Shown here one piece after another: positions 9,601 through 18,807 of a stretch of DNA of 25,864 nt. Numbering within the stretch: position 1 is the first letter of the stretch; every line of letters begins with the position of its first letter. The position numbers and the translations under genes are program-made. The notes under the pieces were generated by a model. The model was given only the letters and a program-made list of their open reading frames with translations, searched no databases and was not told the DNA's origin. The stretch comes from Zelonia costaricensis (lineage: Eukaryota > Euglenozoa > Kinetoplastea > Trypanosomatida > Trypanosomatidae), in contig JASAOO010003157.1 of assembly GCA_030849075.1 (NCBI GenBank), positions 1 through 25,864 on the forward strand, in the 5' to 3' direction.

Positions 9601-11378
9601 TCGGCAGGCGCGTGACGGTGGCGTGACGCATTCAAGAGGCTAGGGCACATGTTAATCGCTGTCGTGCAACACGTCACACACGAAAGGTCTCTGATGCGCG
9701 CACACACACACATACACACGTACATACACACGTCAGGCAGGAAGGAAAGAGGAGCGGTGCTGAGGGGAGACGAGGAGGACGACGTGCGGAAGAGGGAGAG
9801 AGAGAGCGGAAGCGAAGCGTTGGGGGGGGGGGGTACGTAGAAGCACACACAACGCTGAAACAGACGTTCAAGGTGCACATGCATCACGATAGAGCGAAGG
9901 GGGAGCAAACAAAGAAGGCCCGCCGCGTTTCCTCCGCACCGGCCGCCCCCCACGCCCCATGTTTCATCGCCGATACGGGCGCAGCATACAAGTGACAGAT
10001 GTGCAAAGGCGCGGGACCGGGGTTCAAACACGGGTGCAGCCTCTGCCCCCACCTTGAACGGAGACAGGGGGGCCGAGTAAAGACGAGAAAGGGAGCGGGC
10101 ACACGCCCCTCCCCCGTTCACCACCTACACACACAGTCCAGCAACCGAGTCGCTTCGGTGGGGCGAGGCGAGTGTGGCAAGTGCCGAAGCCTCTGCATTC
10201 GCACCTGCCGTCGCCCGGAGAGGCGAAGAACAAGGTGCAGCAGCAGCGAGGCAGCGAGCACTCGCGTAGCGACGTGACGTGAGGTGGGTTGGGGGGTGGC
10301 AGGGGGGGAAGGGGGCTTGGGAAGACGGGGCAAGGAGGAAAAAAAACAGTGGGGTGTTAGAGTGAATAAGAGGAGGGAGGTGCCTAACGACGCACCGACG
10401 ACGAGGCGCCGTGGACCTGCCCGAAAAAGCATGGACGAGCTGTTGGTCTGGTGAGACTCCGCCGTCGGGTGGCGGGGTAGCACAAAAAAAAAAAGCGCGA
10501 AGACGAATCGGAGAGTACCCTCGATGTGATACTCGCACACACGTGAAGGAAGGGGGCGAGGGGCACACGGGTGAGGCGATCACGCACATGGTAAACCGAT
10601 GAAGTGAGGGGAGGCGACGATGGGGGGGGTGGAAGGAGAGGGGTGTTAGGGGATGCTTGCAAGGGGACGCCACGTCGAGCACGCAAGTGAGGGTGTTGCC
10701 TCAGCTACAGCCTCAGTGACACGACACTGGCGGGCACGACGCAACACAACACTCCGCTCGTCGCCAACACAAGCGAGGGCAGGACGTGAAGGCACAGACA
10801 CGACAAAAGGAGAAAAACAGAGAACTGCACGTAGGCACAGTGCGGAGCGAAGCAGCCGCGTCAGAGACGTTGAAGGCGAGCGTGCCGCAGAGAGAAAAGA
10901 CAAACGAGAACGCAACCGAGGTGCTAGCCAGGCGCACCCGCGTCGCGAAACCCGAACGAGAAAAAAAAAGCAATCAAAACAAATCACTCAGAGCCAGCAG
11001 ACACCACCGGAAGTGCCAATTCAAGACGGAGGCGGGCACCACGTGCGTGAGAGAAGCTACAGAGAAGCAAGAGGAGGAAGGGGGTGGGAGTGGGAAGTGT
11101 AGGCACATGCGCGAGGTGCACCACGCTGGAGCCGCAGAACACGTCAAAGGAGACGAAAGCAACACAAAGAGAAGAACAAAATGGAGCACAGCACACCTCG
11201 CACGCATTTCAAAGGCACACACGTACACGTCGCAGGAGGGGAGAAAAAGCAAGGCCGGCTAAAAGAAAAGGAGGAGGTGAAGTGGACCGGTAGACCGGAT
11301 GGGGTCTCTGGAGGAAACAGGCAGGGGGAAGGAGACAGCACACCCCCTAACCGACAGGGCACCACGCACGGATGCCGG

Positions 11379-12428
11379 CTAAAAGTGTCGTGGCATCACG
11401 GGCGTCGGCACAAAGACGTATTGGCAGTTTGGTGGCATCCCCGTTGGGTGGACGCCGTAGCCGCGTGGCACGAACTGGGCGAACCCCGGCGCCGCATACC
11501 CGGCATTGCTGTTCGGCGGCACGCCACCGTTCGGTTGCATGGGGAGCATGCCGCCGGGATAGGGCTGCTGCTGCGGCTGCTGCTGCTGCATCATGGGCCG
11601 ACCGAACCCGGCCATGCGTGCGGCGTTGTCGCGCAAAGAGAAGCGGCGGTTGGCACCGCTGGCGAGGCTCGACTGCGTCCGCGCCGTGCCGAATAGGCTG
11701 TTGCTGCTGGTCAGCTCCTGCTGCTGATGTGGCAGCTGCGTCGTGTTGTCGGCGGCCGGCTGCTGTTGGACGGGGCGGGCAAAGGACCCCTCCTCTTCCA
11801 GCTGCTGGGTCGGCTGCTGCTGCTCGGCAACCTCGTGGAGAAGCTGCTGAGACTCGCACAGCGCCTTGAGCGACCACCGCATGCCGGTTCGCTTCGGCTT
11901 CACGCCAGGCTGGTCGCCGACCTGCGACTGCGCCTCCTCTGGCGTGGCCGTCGGCACCCCGGAGAAGCTGACCTTGCGGCGCAGAAACCGGAACGACGAG
12001 TTCTGGCGCTGCAACTGCGGCGCATCGTCCGCGGGGGGCGGTGTTGTCGCCGACTCTACCAGCGTCCCGCTGCCGATCCCCGGCGTGGACGGGGCGGAGT
12101 GAGGCCGGTCGCTGAAGTCCTGCGAGCTCTGGGACGCCGGCTGGCCTGCACTGGCCAAGCCGGTGGGGGAGCCGTAGTCGGCTGCCCCGTACCCCATGGC
12201 ATCGGTGAAGGAGCTGCTGGCGTTGAGGTTGCCGCTCATTACGCGGGTGTGGTTGCTGGGTGGCTGGATGCCGTTGCCGTAGAAGGACCCGCCGCCGGCC
12301 GAGTACGGGCGGAAGCCCCCGCCGGCGTTGGGCGCGTTCTGGGAGCCGTGCAGGGAGCCGTAGAAGGAGGTGTTCTGCATGGAGCCCTGGATGCCGTAGC
12401 CCCAGGCTGGGCGACCGTAGAAGCTCAT
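11379..12428 (-). CDS. Low-complexity Gly/Ser/Gln-rich protein with R-x-x-S motifs (349 aa), function unknown
   Basis: I do not recognise this protein and see no enzymatic domain, signal peptide or membrane segment. The N-terminal third is Gly/Ser/Asn-rich and repeats SFYG three times, near residues 2, 21 and 48. The middle has two basophilic sites, RQNSSF (141-146) and RRKVSF (150-155), then a short mixed segment (MRWSLKALCESQQLLHEV) and poly-Gln. Residues 250-265 read RTQSSLASGANRRFSL, which matches motifs in both neighbouring genes. The C-terminus is Pro/Gln/Met-rich and ends in PRHF before TAG. The frame stays open another 48 codons upstream, but only to a TTG. The ATG at 12428 is the first ATG after the polypyrimidine-AG at 12630-12662, so I chose it. 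Coding composition and the shared motifs support a real gene. A cytoskeletal or RNP-scaffold role would be speculation. Confidence 0.9.
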   Translation of the reverse strand: MSFYGRPAWGYGIQGSMQNTSFYGSLHGSQNAPNAGGGFRPYSAGGGSFYGNGIQPPSNHTRVMSGNLNASSSFTDAMGYGAADYGSPTGLASAGQPASQSSQDFSDRPHSAPSTPGIGSGTLVESATTPPPADDAPQLQRQNSSFRFLRRKVSFSGVPTATPEEAQSQVGDQPGVKPKRTGMRWSLKALCESQQLLHEVAEQQQPTQQLEEEGSFARPVQQQPAADNTTQLPHQQQELTSSNSLFGTARTQSSLASGANRRFSLRDNAARMAGFGRPMMQQQQPQQQPYPGGMLPMQPNGGVPPNSNAGYAAPGFAQFVPRGYGVHPTGMPPNCQYVFVPTPVMPRHF

Positions 12429-12629
12429 CGGGCCTGGCGCACGTCGTCTCGCTGCGCGTGCCCTCAAAACCACAACAAAGACCAACGACGCAAGTGCAAG
12501 AAAGGTCTGCGCAAATGCGCGCCTGCGTGGGTGTATGTGTGCGACTTGGTGTGGGGATGTGGATGACACCAACCTCCCACCAGCTGGACTTGGCGCACGC
12601 GCAATAACGACAAGGACGACAGAGTGTGA

Positions 12630-12662
12630 CTGATAGCCAGAAGGAAGGGGAAGGGGAAGAAA
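12630..12662 (-). promoter_or_regulatory. Candidate trans-splice acceptor for the 349-aa gene
   Basis: A 24-nt uninterrupted minus-strand pyrimidine tract (12639-12662) is followed within about 8 nt by AG at 12630-12631 (CTATCAG). The implied 5' leader is 201 nt with no ATG before 12428. This makes the TTG-started upstream extension of the frame part of the 5' UTR. Confidence 0.55.
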
Positions 12663-12956
12663 CGCAAATAAGGCGGGAAGAGGAGGAAAGACAAGGGAGC
12701 TTCAAAGTGGCGTAGTGCAGGCGCACCGAGGAAGAATGACAGTGCGGCTGGCGTGGGGAGCACCTCGTGCGTGTGCGGGAAGCCTAGGCAAGTGCTCGAA
12801 TAGGGAGTTGCGGGGCGGCGGGGGCACGGGGTATGAGGAGGAGAGAGGGTGGGTGGGGAGGGACAGGGTGCAACTTCGCAGTTTGGTAGACAGTGCGCAA
12901 ATGGTTGGGGAGAGGAGCAGAAGGAAAAACGGGAAAACAGACCGAGGGCGAAAAAC

Positions 12957-12985
12957 GTCTTGTTTCTTTACTTCCTCTCGCACAG
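12957..12985 (+). other. Plus-strand pyrimidine tract followed by CGCACAG
   Basis: A T-rich pyrimidine run ends in CTCTCGCACAG. The first plus-strand ATG afterwards, near 13058, opens only about 48 codons. Confidence 0.35.
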
Positions 12986-14208
12986 AGTGGGCGTGTCCGC
13001 GTTGGTTGCACAGATTTGCACAGCACTCTGTGAGTTGAGACGCAGCGCAGTGAAATAATGATCCAATATGAAAGAAAAAACAAGAAGGCTGACAGTGGCC
13101 CCCTGAGACACACCCCTTGGGCTGTGGACACCGAATACACAGACACCAACACACACACTCGCACACATACACACAAACCGATCAAGGCGTTTTTCAGACG
13201 GGATTGAGAGCGACAAACCTACGTCGACGCGAACAGGGAAAAGGGGCACAAGAACAGCTAGGAGCAGCACAAACAACAACAAGAAGAAGGCGAGAGGGTA
13301 ATCAAGAAGGAGAGCGCACCCTAAAAGGAAACAGAGGGGGAAGAGGGAAGCACCGGTGCAGTCGATTCGTGTCTCAGTACGCGCCTGTACGTGCGCGAGG
13401 GCGTGCAACGCGGAGTCCCCTCGACCACGCTGGAAAAACGGGAGGAAAAAGAAGCCGAGCAAAGCGGGTGAAAGGAAAGAGAATTCCAGTTGAGCAGAAC
13501 CAGGGAAAGAGACAAGCAACACCTACGCACACACACACACACACAAACTCGTTGTCGCCGTCGCGTCCAGCGACCCGCGACACCGACACAACGGAGCGGG
13601 TCTGCGTCGCGAGAACCACCGGAAAGAGTGGGAGAGAGACAGAGACCGCGATGAGGGCTTTGCAGAGCGGCAAAGGAAACAAAGAAAACAAAAATAGAGG
13701 CTGGGATGCGCAGAAGAACGGCAGACGCGTGGGACAATCAGGAGGAAGAAACACTGCGGCACTTCCGCGGGAGGAAGGAGGGATGAGGGGCGGCAGATGG
13801 GGCCGAGGGGAGTGGAGGAAAGACGAGCGGTCGAAGACGCAGGCGCCGCTGAGTGGCAAGGAAGGCGGACGAGGGGAGCGGGGGGGGGGGGAGAAGCAGG
13901 GGGGAGAGGGGAGAGGGCAGGAAGAAGCGGGTACGACTTCAGAAGGCGAACGCGTGTGCGTGTGTGTGCGTATGTGTGAGAAGCGCCAGACTGCGACGTA
14001 CGACGCTGCAGCCGTTTGCGCGTGTGCGTGTGTGCGTTTGTGGGGCACAGAAGAGGAGTGCGAGCGCAGGTGACGAGTGCGGGAGTAAAGAGATCCAGAA
14101 GAGAAGCGCAAGAGGGCACTCGAGTTACGAGAGAGACAGACAGAAAAGCGGACGGCAGCGGCTCCTACGGCTAGTGCGGGAGGCGGCGCAGCTGTTCGCT
14201 TCTCTGTT

Positions 14209-14550
14209 TCATTTGAAGAAACACGGCGGTGAAGTCGTACACGCGGTGCGCGGCTCTGCAGCGTTGGCACCAAACGGCACAGAAAAGCTGCACGCGTTGC
14301 GTGGAGTTGCCGGCACGTATTGCGAAGCGGCCTTCTCTTGCTGTGCACGCCAGCCCTCCATCTTCCCGTCATGCTTGTTGTGCCCTGCGTGATCGACACG
14401 CATAGCGCAGCGCTGATTCATCGTCGCTTTCGTTTTGCAATTGTAAACGTGCGCGTGCACGAGAGTTTGGCAAGCGTTCGTGCTACAGAGAGAACACGTG
14501 TTGGTTGCTCCACACGCACTCGAGAAGTAGCGAGAAAGACTGTCAGGCAT
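14209..14550 (-). CDS. Candidate small Cys-rich ORF (113 aa)
   Basis: This is a weak candidate. It begins with a true ATG and ends in TGA, and lies in an island (about 14160-14560) that lacks the pyrimidine bias of the surrounding gap. The product has mixed composition with nine Cys, five of them in the first 40 residues (CGATNTCSLC, then NAC and YNC). It is unlike the Phe/Ser/Pro/Leu-rich shadow ORFs nearby. By eye about 60% of its third positions are G or C. It is the first ATG, 106 nt downstream of a CT-repeat followed by AG at 14657-14671, which is the expected architecture of a trans-spliced gene. I see no signal peptide, membrane segment or known domain. It could equally be part of the 3' UTR of the gene at 17665-18645 or of a non-coding RNA. 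Confidence 0.25.
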   Translation of the reverse strand: MPDSLSRYFSSACGATNTCSLCSTNACQTLVHAHVYNCKTKATMNQRCAMRVDHAGHNKHDGKMEGWRAQQEKAASQYVPATPRNACSFSVPFGANAAEPRTACTTSPPCFFK

Positions 14551-14656
14551 TCAACAGCACACACACAGAAACACACACGCACGAACGCGCACGCACACAG
14601 GTAGAAGAAAAAACAAACGACCACCAACGCGGGTGAGACAGTGAGAAACTTCTCTG

Positions 14657-14671
14657 CTGAGAGAGAGAGAG
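14657..14671 (-). promoter_or_regulatory. CT-repeat plus AG, possible acceptor for the 113-aa ORF
   Basis: The minus strand reads a 13-nt CT repeat directly followed by AG at 14657-14658 and then CAG. The next ATG on that strand is the start of the small ORF at 14550, 106 nt away. Similar tracts occur throughout this gap, so the call is weak. Confidence 0.25.
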
Positions 14672-15388
14672 CGAGTGCGAGTGCGACGCCAGATTGAGCT
14701 GCTCCCGGCGCGCGTGCTTCAACGAAAACGAATGCACGCGCGATGTCATCTCCGTAGCAGATCTGGAAGGGGGTGGGGGTAGGAAGGAAGCAGACAGTAT
14801 TCTTTTTTGTCCGCCATCCTGTCGGCGCGTGCAGCGACCACTCGCGTGCGATGCCCCGCTCAATATGCCAGCTGCGCGGCGTGTGTGCGTGTGTGTGTGT
14901 GTGATGCGTGGAAGTGTTGCGAGTAGGGAGGGTTCTCCCTTGCCACTCTCCATTCCCACGAAACAGTACCGCTCCAGACGCCCGCCAACGCGCGCACACC
15001 TTCCACCGGTCGCGGGGCTCCTCACGTGAGCCCGAGAAAGGCAGAGCGGCAAGATCGAACAAGCCTCCGCCGTCTCCCAAAGCTCCCCAGCAAACAGACG
15101 CCTAAGACGTTCACCGCCGTGGAGGGGCGAGGAAGCTGGGAGGAGAGGAGCAGAGCGGACACCCACATGCCCACACGACACACCAGGCACAAACCTCACT
15201 TCTAAAAGGAAAAGAAGAAGCAGAAAAAAGCACCGCGCAGAAACTTGGAGCTGTCCTGCAAACTCACACGCACTCACATCCACGCAACTCGTACGCACGC
15301 GGCCCACAAAACACACACCACTCTGACAAATACCGCTGAGGAGGCGGAGAAGGAGAGAAAGCCGGGGAAAAAGAAAACATGAAGAGCG

Positions 15389-15426
15389 TTGCACTTGTAA
15401 ATAATAATAAAAAAAAACAAGTGCAA
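15389..15426 (-). other. Stem-loop with AU-rich loop
   Basis: A perfect 10-bp inverted repeat (TTGCACTTGT at 15389-15398, ACAAGTGCAA at 15417-15426) encloses an 18-nt A/T-only loop. In minus-strand RNA the loop is a U run followed by UUAUUAUUAUUU. It lies about 2.2 kb downstream of the stop of the 326-aa gene, so it is probably in that gene's 3' UTR or in the spacer. Confidence 0.75.
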
Positions 15427-15865
15427 GCGGTGTCACCAGTCTGTCGAAGTTAACATCTTTCTGGAAACACACGGGGTGCCAAGTACGAGCACAAAGAGAC
15501 CAATATGGACTTCCACATCATCACGGGCACCAATACCAAAACTCACACACACACACACACACACACAAGCGGGCACATGCGCGTACTTGTTCACGTCACA
15601 GAAAGCGTACACAAAGCCCAAAGAAAAAAAAAACAAAGGAAAAACACCACGTGGCATTAGCACGTACTTCGCACAACGTCATCGCATCCACCGCCCATCG
15701 TCGGGCAGGTGCGAAGCTTGGAGAGCCACAACCAAGGGGATGGGGGGGAGGGGGAGTACACAAGAGAGAGAGGGGGAGAGACGTTCACACCCTCCTCAGG
15801 GTAACAAGGCGACATAGAGAAGAGTCGTGTGCAAGAGAACAAAAGAAAAGAGGGAAAACGAAAAG

Positions 15866-15887
15866 ACGGACCCGCAGACGGGTCCGT
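15866..15887. other. Short GC-rich hairpin
   Basis: A perfect 9-bp stem (ACGGACCCG / CGGGTCCGT) with a 4-nt loop (CAGA on the plus strand, UCUG in minus-strand RNA), inside otherwise purine-rich sequence. Confidence 0.8.
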
Positions 15888-16022
15888 GTTCAAAAGGGAG
15901 CAATGCACATACCCACACACACACACATACACACACACACATGACATCGCACGAGTGACGGCGCCACAAACGCCACGCCACCACGTCACGAGTCCTCGAT
16001 CGAACGCTCGCACGGTTCGGAG

Positions 16023-16043
16023 GAGTTTCGTGTCGGGAAACTC
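16023..16043. other. Short hairpin
   Basis: A 7-bp stem GAGTTTC / GAAACTC with a 7-nt loop. It is the third hairpin within about 650 bp. Confidence 0.6.
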
Positions 16044-17664
16044 GAAGAAAAAAAATGAGATCGAGGTCGAATGCGCCGTGAGGGTGGTGGTGCAGAGAAG
16101 GGGTGAGCCTCGCAGTACGCTGCGAAACTTCCATTCTTCTCACGTGCTCGCGTGCAAGAGGTGCGGCTGTGGTTGAAGGTGGAGAAAGAGAGAGAGAGGA
16201 GGTGAGGCTGATGCAGCAGGATTAAAACGCACTTCTCTTCGTCGTCTTATTTCGGATGTTGCGCCTCGTCATGAGGAAACACGCCCATATTCGAGGCCTT
16301 CCTGCGCACATGCAGCACAAGCTCAGTCAAGTACAATGGGAGGATGAAAGAGGAGGAGATCGCGTTAAAGCAAATGAACGCACACACACACACACACAGA
16401 CACGCACGCAGACACATAGACGAGCGTGCATCGGGAAGGGAAGGTGGGTAGAGGAACCATGAAGTTCGTGCGGCCGCGGCAGCACGCACACCCACTCATA
16501 CGCCGTCGACGTCGACGACAGAGGGCCGAGTTCCACCAAGATGAAGAGAAGAAATCACTCACAATCACACACGCGCACACGCATATGCACTTTGCGAAGC
16601 AATGGAAGGGGGGGGGGCAACGCGCGCCGAGAAACCAAAGAGAAAAAAAAGCGGCCTGGAAAGCGTTTCAAGGCTCTGGAAGACACGCGCCGCCTCAACC
16701 CTCCCTTCACATCTGCATTCTCCTCCCACCCCCGGGGGCTTCGCTGTTGCCACACATGCAAGACTCGCACGCACGCGCGCGCCGCCACCCCTGCCTAGCA
16801 TTGGACAGAGAAAGCGAACCATCAAGGCGAGCACTCGGGGGAAGGGGGGGGGGGGCGGTGCCTGCACGACGGCCGAAGGTGCTCATGGGCAACTACCTGT
16901 GCCATGCGGCGTCGACACGGGTGAGGGGAGGCAGTGTGCGACCGGCACAGAGCGAGGGGGGCGGCAGGTGAAGTGGAGAGGACCACGCAGATGCGTCTCC
17001 AGAAAAAGGAAGTGGAGGAGGGGCAGGCGACACGAGCACGAACAGAGCTGCCTGCACGGACGTTCACGACCGATGAGTGAGCATACGAGCGAGAGAGAGA
17101 AACAAGCAAAGCGCCCATCGCAGAGAGCGGGAGTGGGAGAGATAGGGTCTGGAGTACATACATGGAACGTGCTCGTCAGACACGCAGAGCAGAGAGTGAG
17201 GTGGGCGCGCGGAGGCGTGTGTCCAGGATTTGGAATACCGAAAAAAAAAAAAACAGTACAGAGGGGGTGAGAGCCATTGACAGGGAGAGGGGGGGGCATG
17301 AAGAAAAGAGGGAAAACGTGGGCGGGGGTGTAAAACAAGTAAAGGAGCAACGCACACACCCACGTGTGTGTGTGTGTGTGTGTACGCCAACGGGCGCAGC
17401 AGGACAACCACGGAAAGCTGTGTTTGTGAAGGGGGGGGAGGCAGAAGGGCAACGGGACAGCAGTCGACCAACGAGCAGGGGTGGAGAGAAGGTAAAGTCC
17501 AACGCAGCAGTCCCTCGCTGCGAGCCCCCGATCAACACACCGCCACCGCGACCACAGGAAGTGAAGCGGGCATTTAGGGAGGACGGAAGCGGAGGCGTGA
17601 CATGGTCGGCACGTCCTGCGCTTCCCCCCTCCCTCACTTCTGCTGCGTCCTTCCCTTCCGCTGT

Positions 17665-18645
17665 CTACTGCTGTCGCATGCTGGGCAGGCGCTTCAGTCC
17701 TCCCTCGTTCTTGAGCTGATTCACCTCGTTGCGGCGCATCGAGTTCTGCCGCCGCAGCGAACTCTGCCGCTTGAGACCGCCGCTGAGGTTGGACGTGGTG
17801 CGCGGCATGGCGTTCTGCTGCCTCGGCTGCTCCGGCGGGGGCGCCTGCTGCGGGGGCGGCTGGTACGCGGGCTGCGGCATCGGCTGCTCCTGTGGCGGCG
17901 CGTCCTGCCGCGGCGCCGGCTGCGGGGACGGCTGCTTCCTTTTCTTGGGCTTCTCGCGCGCCTCGTCGAGCTCCGGCGAGGTGGCGGCGGGGTGGTAGAG
18001 GGGCTCGTAGTACGTCTCGTAGTAGGTCAGGTACTGCTGGTAAAGCTCCGGGTACTGCAGACGCAGCAGGCGGTAATAGAAGACGAGCTGCTGCTGGTAG
18101 TCGGTTGGGTACTGGGCGAGGATGTGGCCAGGCGGGAACGGGAGCGGCTGGCCGTCATCCTGCGAGGCAACGGAGAACTGCGTCTGTGGGTTGGCGGCGT
18201 TGTTGAAGATTCCGTGGAAGTTGATGCTGTTCCAGTCCCCGTTTCCCCCGGCCATGCCCGTGGGCGAGTTGGTGTTCATGCCCATCCCGGCGGTGCCGCC
18301 GTAGCCCATTGGCTTCATCCCGTACGCGGCCCCCATGCCGGGGCCGCCGGCGGGACTCGGGCTCATGCGCCCATCCTGCACGTCACCCATCGTCGCCGGC
18401 GGCGGGCCATAGTTCATCCCGCCCGCCCCGGACTGCGGTCCGAGCATCATCATCCCCGGCGCACTGCCGCGATGCTGCTGCTGGTTGATCGGTTCTAGGT
18501 GAAAGGCACGCGACGCGGCTGACTGCGCGCTGGGCTGCATCATGCCGTTCATGCCCTGTGCCCGCTGCTGCTGCTGCATCATCCACTCCATCTGCTGCGG
18601 GTGGATGCCGCCTTGCATCTGCGTGTAGCTGCCGTTGTCGTACAT
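17665..18645 (-). CDS. Met/Gln-rich protein with Tyr-rich core and basic Ser-rich tail (326 aa), function unknown
   Basis: I do not recognise this protein. Residues 1 to about 148 are Met/Gly/Gln-rich, with about 20 Met, and are probably disordered. Residues about 174-220 form the only segment that looks folded: predicted amphipathic helix with 12 Tyr in roughly 40 residues, including VFYYRLLRLQYPELYQQYL. A basic patch (KPKKRK) and a Pro/Gln-rich linker follow. The tail carries RTTSNLSGGLKRQSSL (282-297), RRQNSMRR, and a second copy of the repeat as GGLKRLPSMRQQ at the very end before TAG. These R-x-x-S sites match the AGC-kinase and 14-3-3 consensus and resemble motifs in the two genes downstream. 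The ATG at 18645 is in frame and is the first minus-strand ATG for 915 nt. The frame is closed upstream by TGA near 18732. No catalytic or membrane features are seen. Confidence 0.9.
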   Translation of the reverse strand: MYDNGSYTQMQGGIHPQQMEWMMQQQQRAQGMNGMMQPSAQSAASRAFHLEPINQQQHRGSAPGMMMLGPQSGAGGMNYGPPPATMGDVQDGRMSPSPAGGPGMGAAYGMKPMGYGGTAGMGMNTNSPTGMAGGNGDWNSINFHGIFNNAANPQTQFSVASQDDGQPLPFPPGHILAQYPTDYQQQLVFYYRLLRLQYPELYQQYLTYYETYYEPLYHPAATSPELDEAREKPKKRKQPSPQPAPRQDAPPQEQPMPQPAYQPPPQQAPPPEQPRQQNAMPRTTSNLSGGLKRQSSLRRQNSMRRNEVNQLKNEGGLKRLPSMRQQ

Positions 18646-18774
18646 GGAGGGCTGCGGCCTTTGGAGCGGAAAGAAAAGGGAGGCACGACAAACGCGAAAC
18701 CACCACGGAGAAGCAGCGAAGCGCGCGCGTCACAGGGAAGCCACAGAGTCCGTCCACCAGAGAAGCGCGTAGGT

Positions 18775-18807
18775 CTACCCGGGGGGGGGGGGAGGGGGGA
18801 AGGGAAA
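18775..18807 (-). promoter_or_regulatory. Candidate trans-splice acceptor for the 326-aa gene
   Basis: A 27-nt minus-strand pyrimidine tract (18781-18807), including 12 consecutive C, is followed directly by GGGTAG with AG at 18775-18776. The implied leader is 129 nt and ATG-free. A shorter tract at 18664-18683 with AGs at 18652 and 18659 would leave a leader of only 6-13 nt and seems less likely. Confidence 0.55.

Larger units (their letters stand above)
6680..11378. other. 4.7-kb intergenic region between the 349-aa and 1233-aa genes
   Basis: No gene was found. On the transcribed (minus) strand it holds the 5' leader of the large gene nearest 6680 and the 3' UTR of the 349-aa gene nearest 11378. 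Purine-rich plus-strand blocks fill about 7200-7520, 8935-9280 and 10260-10380. There are G runs at 7640-7651, 8974-8983 and 9822-9833, and CA repeats at 8461-8520, 9391-9426 and 9492-9512. A 12-bp direct repeat (ACCTCGGCGCGG) sits at 6797-6808 and 6827-6838 in the leader. Three plus-strand pyrimidine-AG tracts (7681, 8883, 9554) break the general strand bias. Confidence 0.8.
12429..17664. other. 5.2-kb intergenic region between the 326-aa and 349-aa genes
   Basis: No strong gene; the only candidate is the 113-aa ORF. There are CA/GT repeats at 13527-13547, 14881-14903, 15544-15567, 15913-15941, 16380-16416 and 17364-17383, and G runs at 13880-13891 and 16844-16855. Two compositional islands lack pyrimidine bias: about 14160-14560, and about 15940-16160 next to three short hairpins. 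The end near 17664 should be the 3' UTR of the 326-aa gene and the end near 12429 the leader of the 349-aa gene. Confidence 0.8.

Noticed and set aside
12429..12572. 48-codon N-terminal extension of the 349-aa protein with a hydrophobic stretch resembling a signal anchor
   Set aside because: The extension begins at TTG and contains no ATG, and the polypyrimidine-AG at 12630-12662 makes it a 5' leader.
13374..14399. 341-codon minus-strand ORF
   Set aside because: It starts at GTG, most of it is pyrimidine-tract translation, and it overlaps the better small ORF in another frame.
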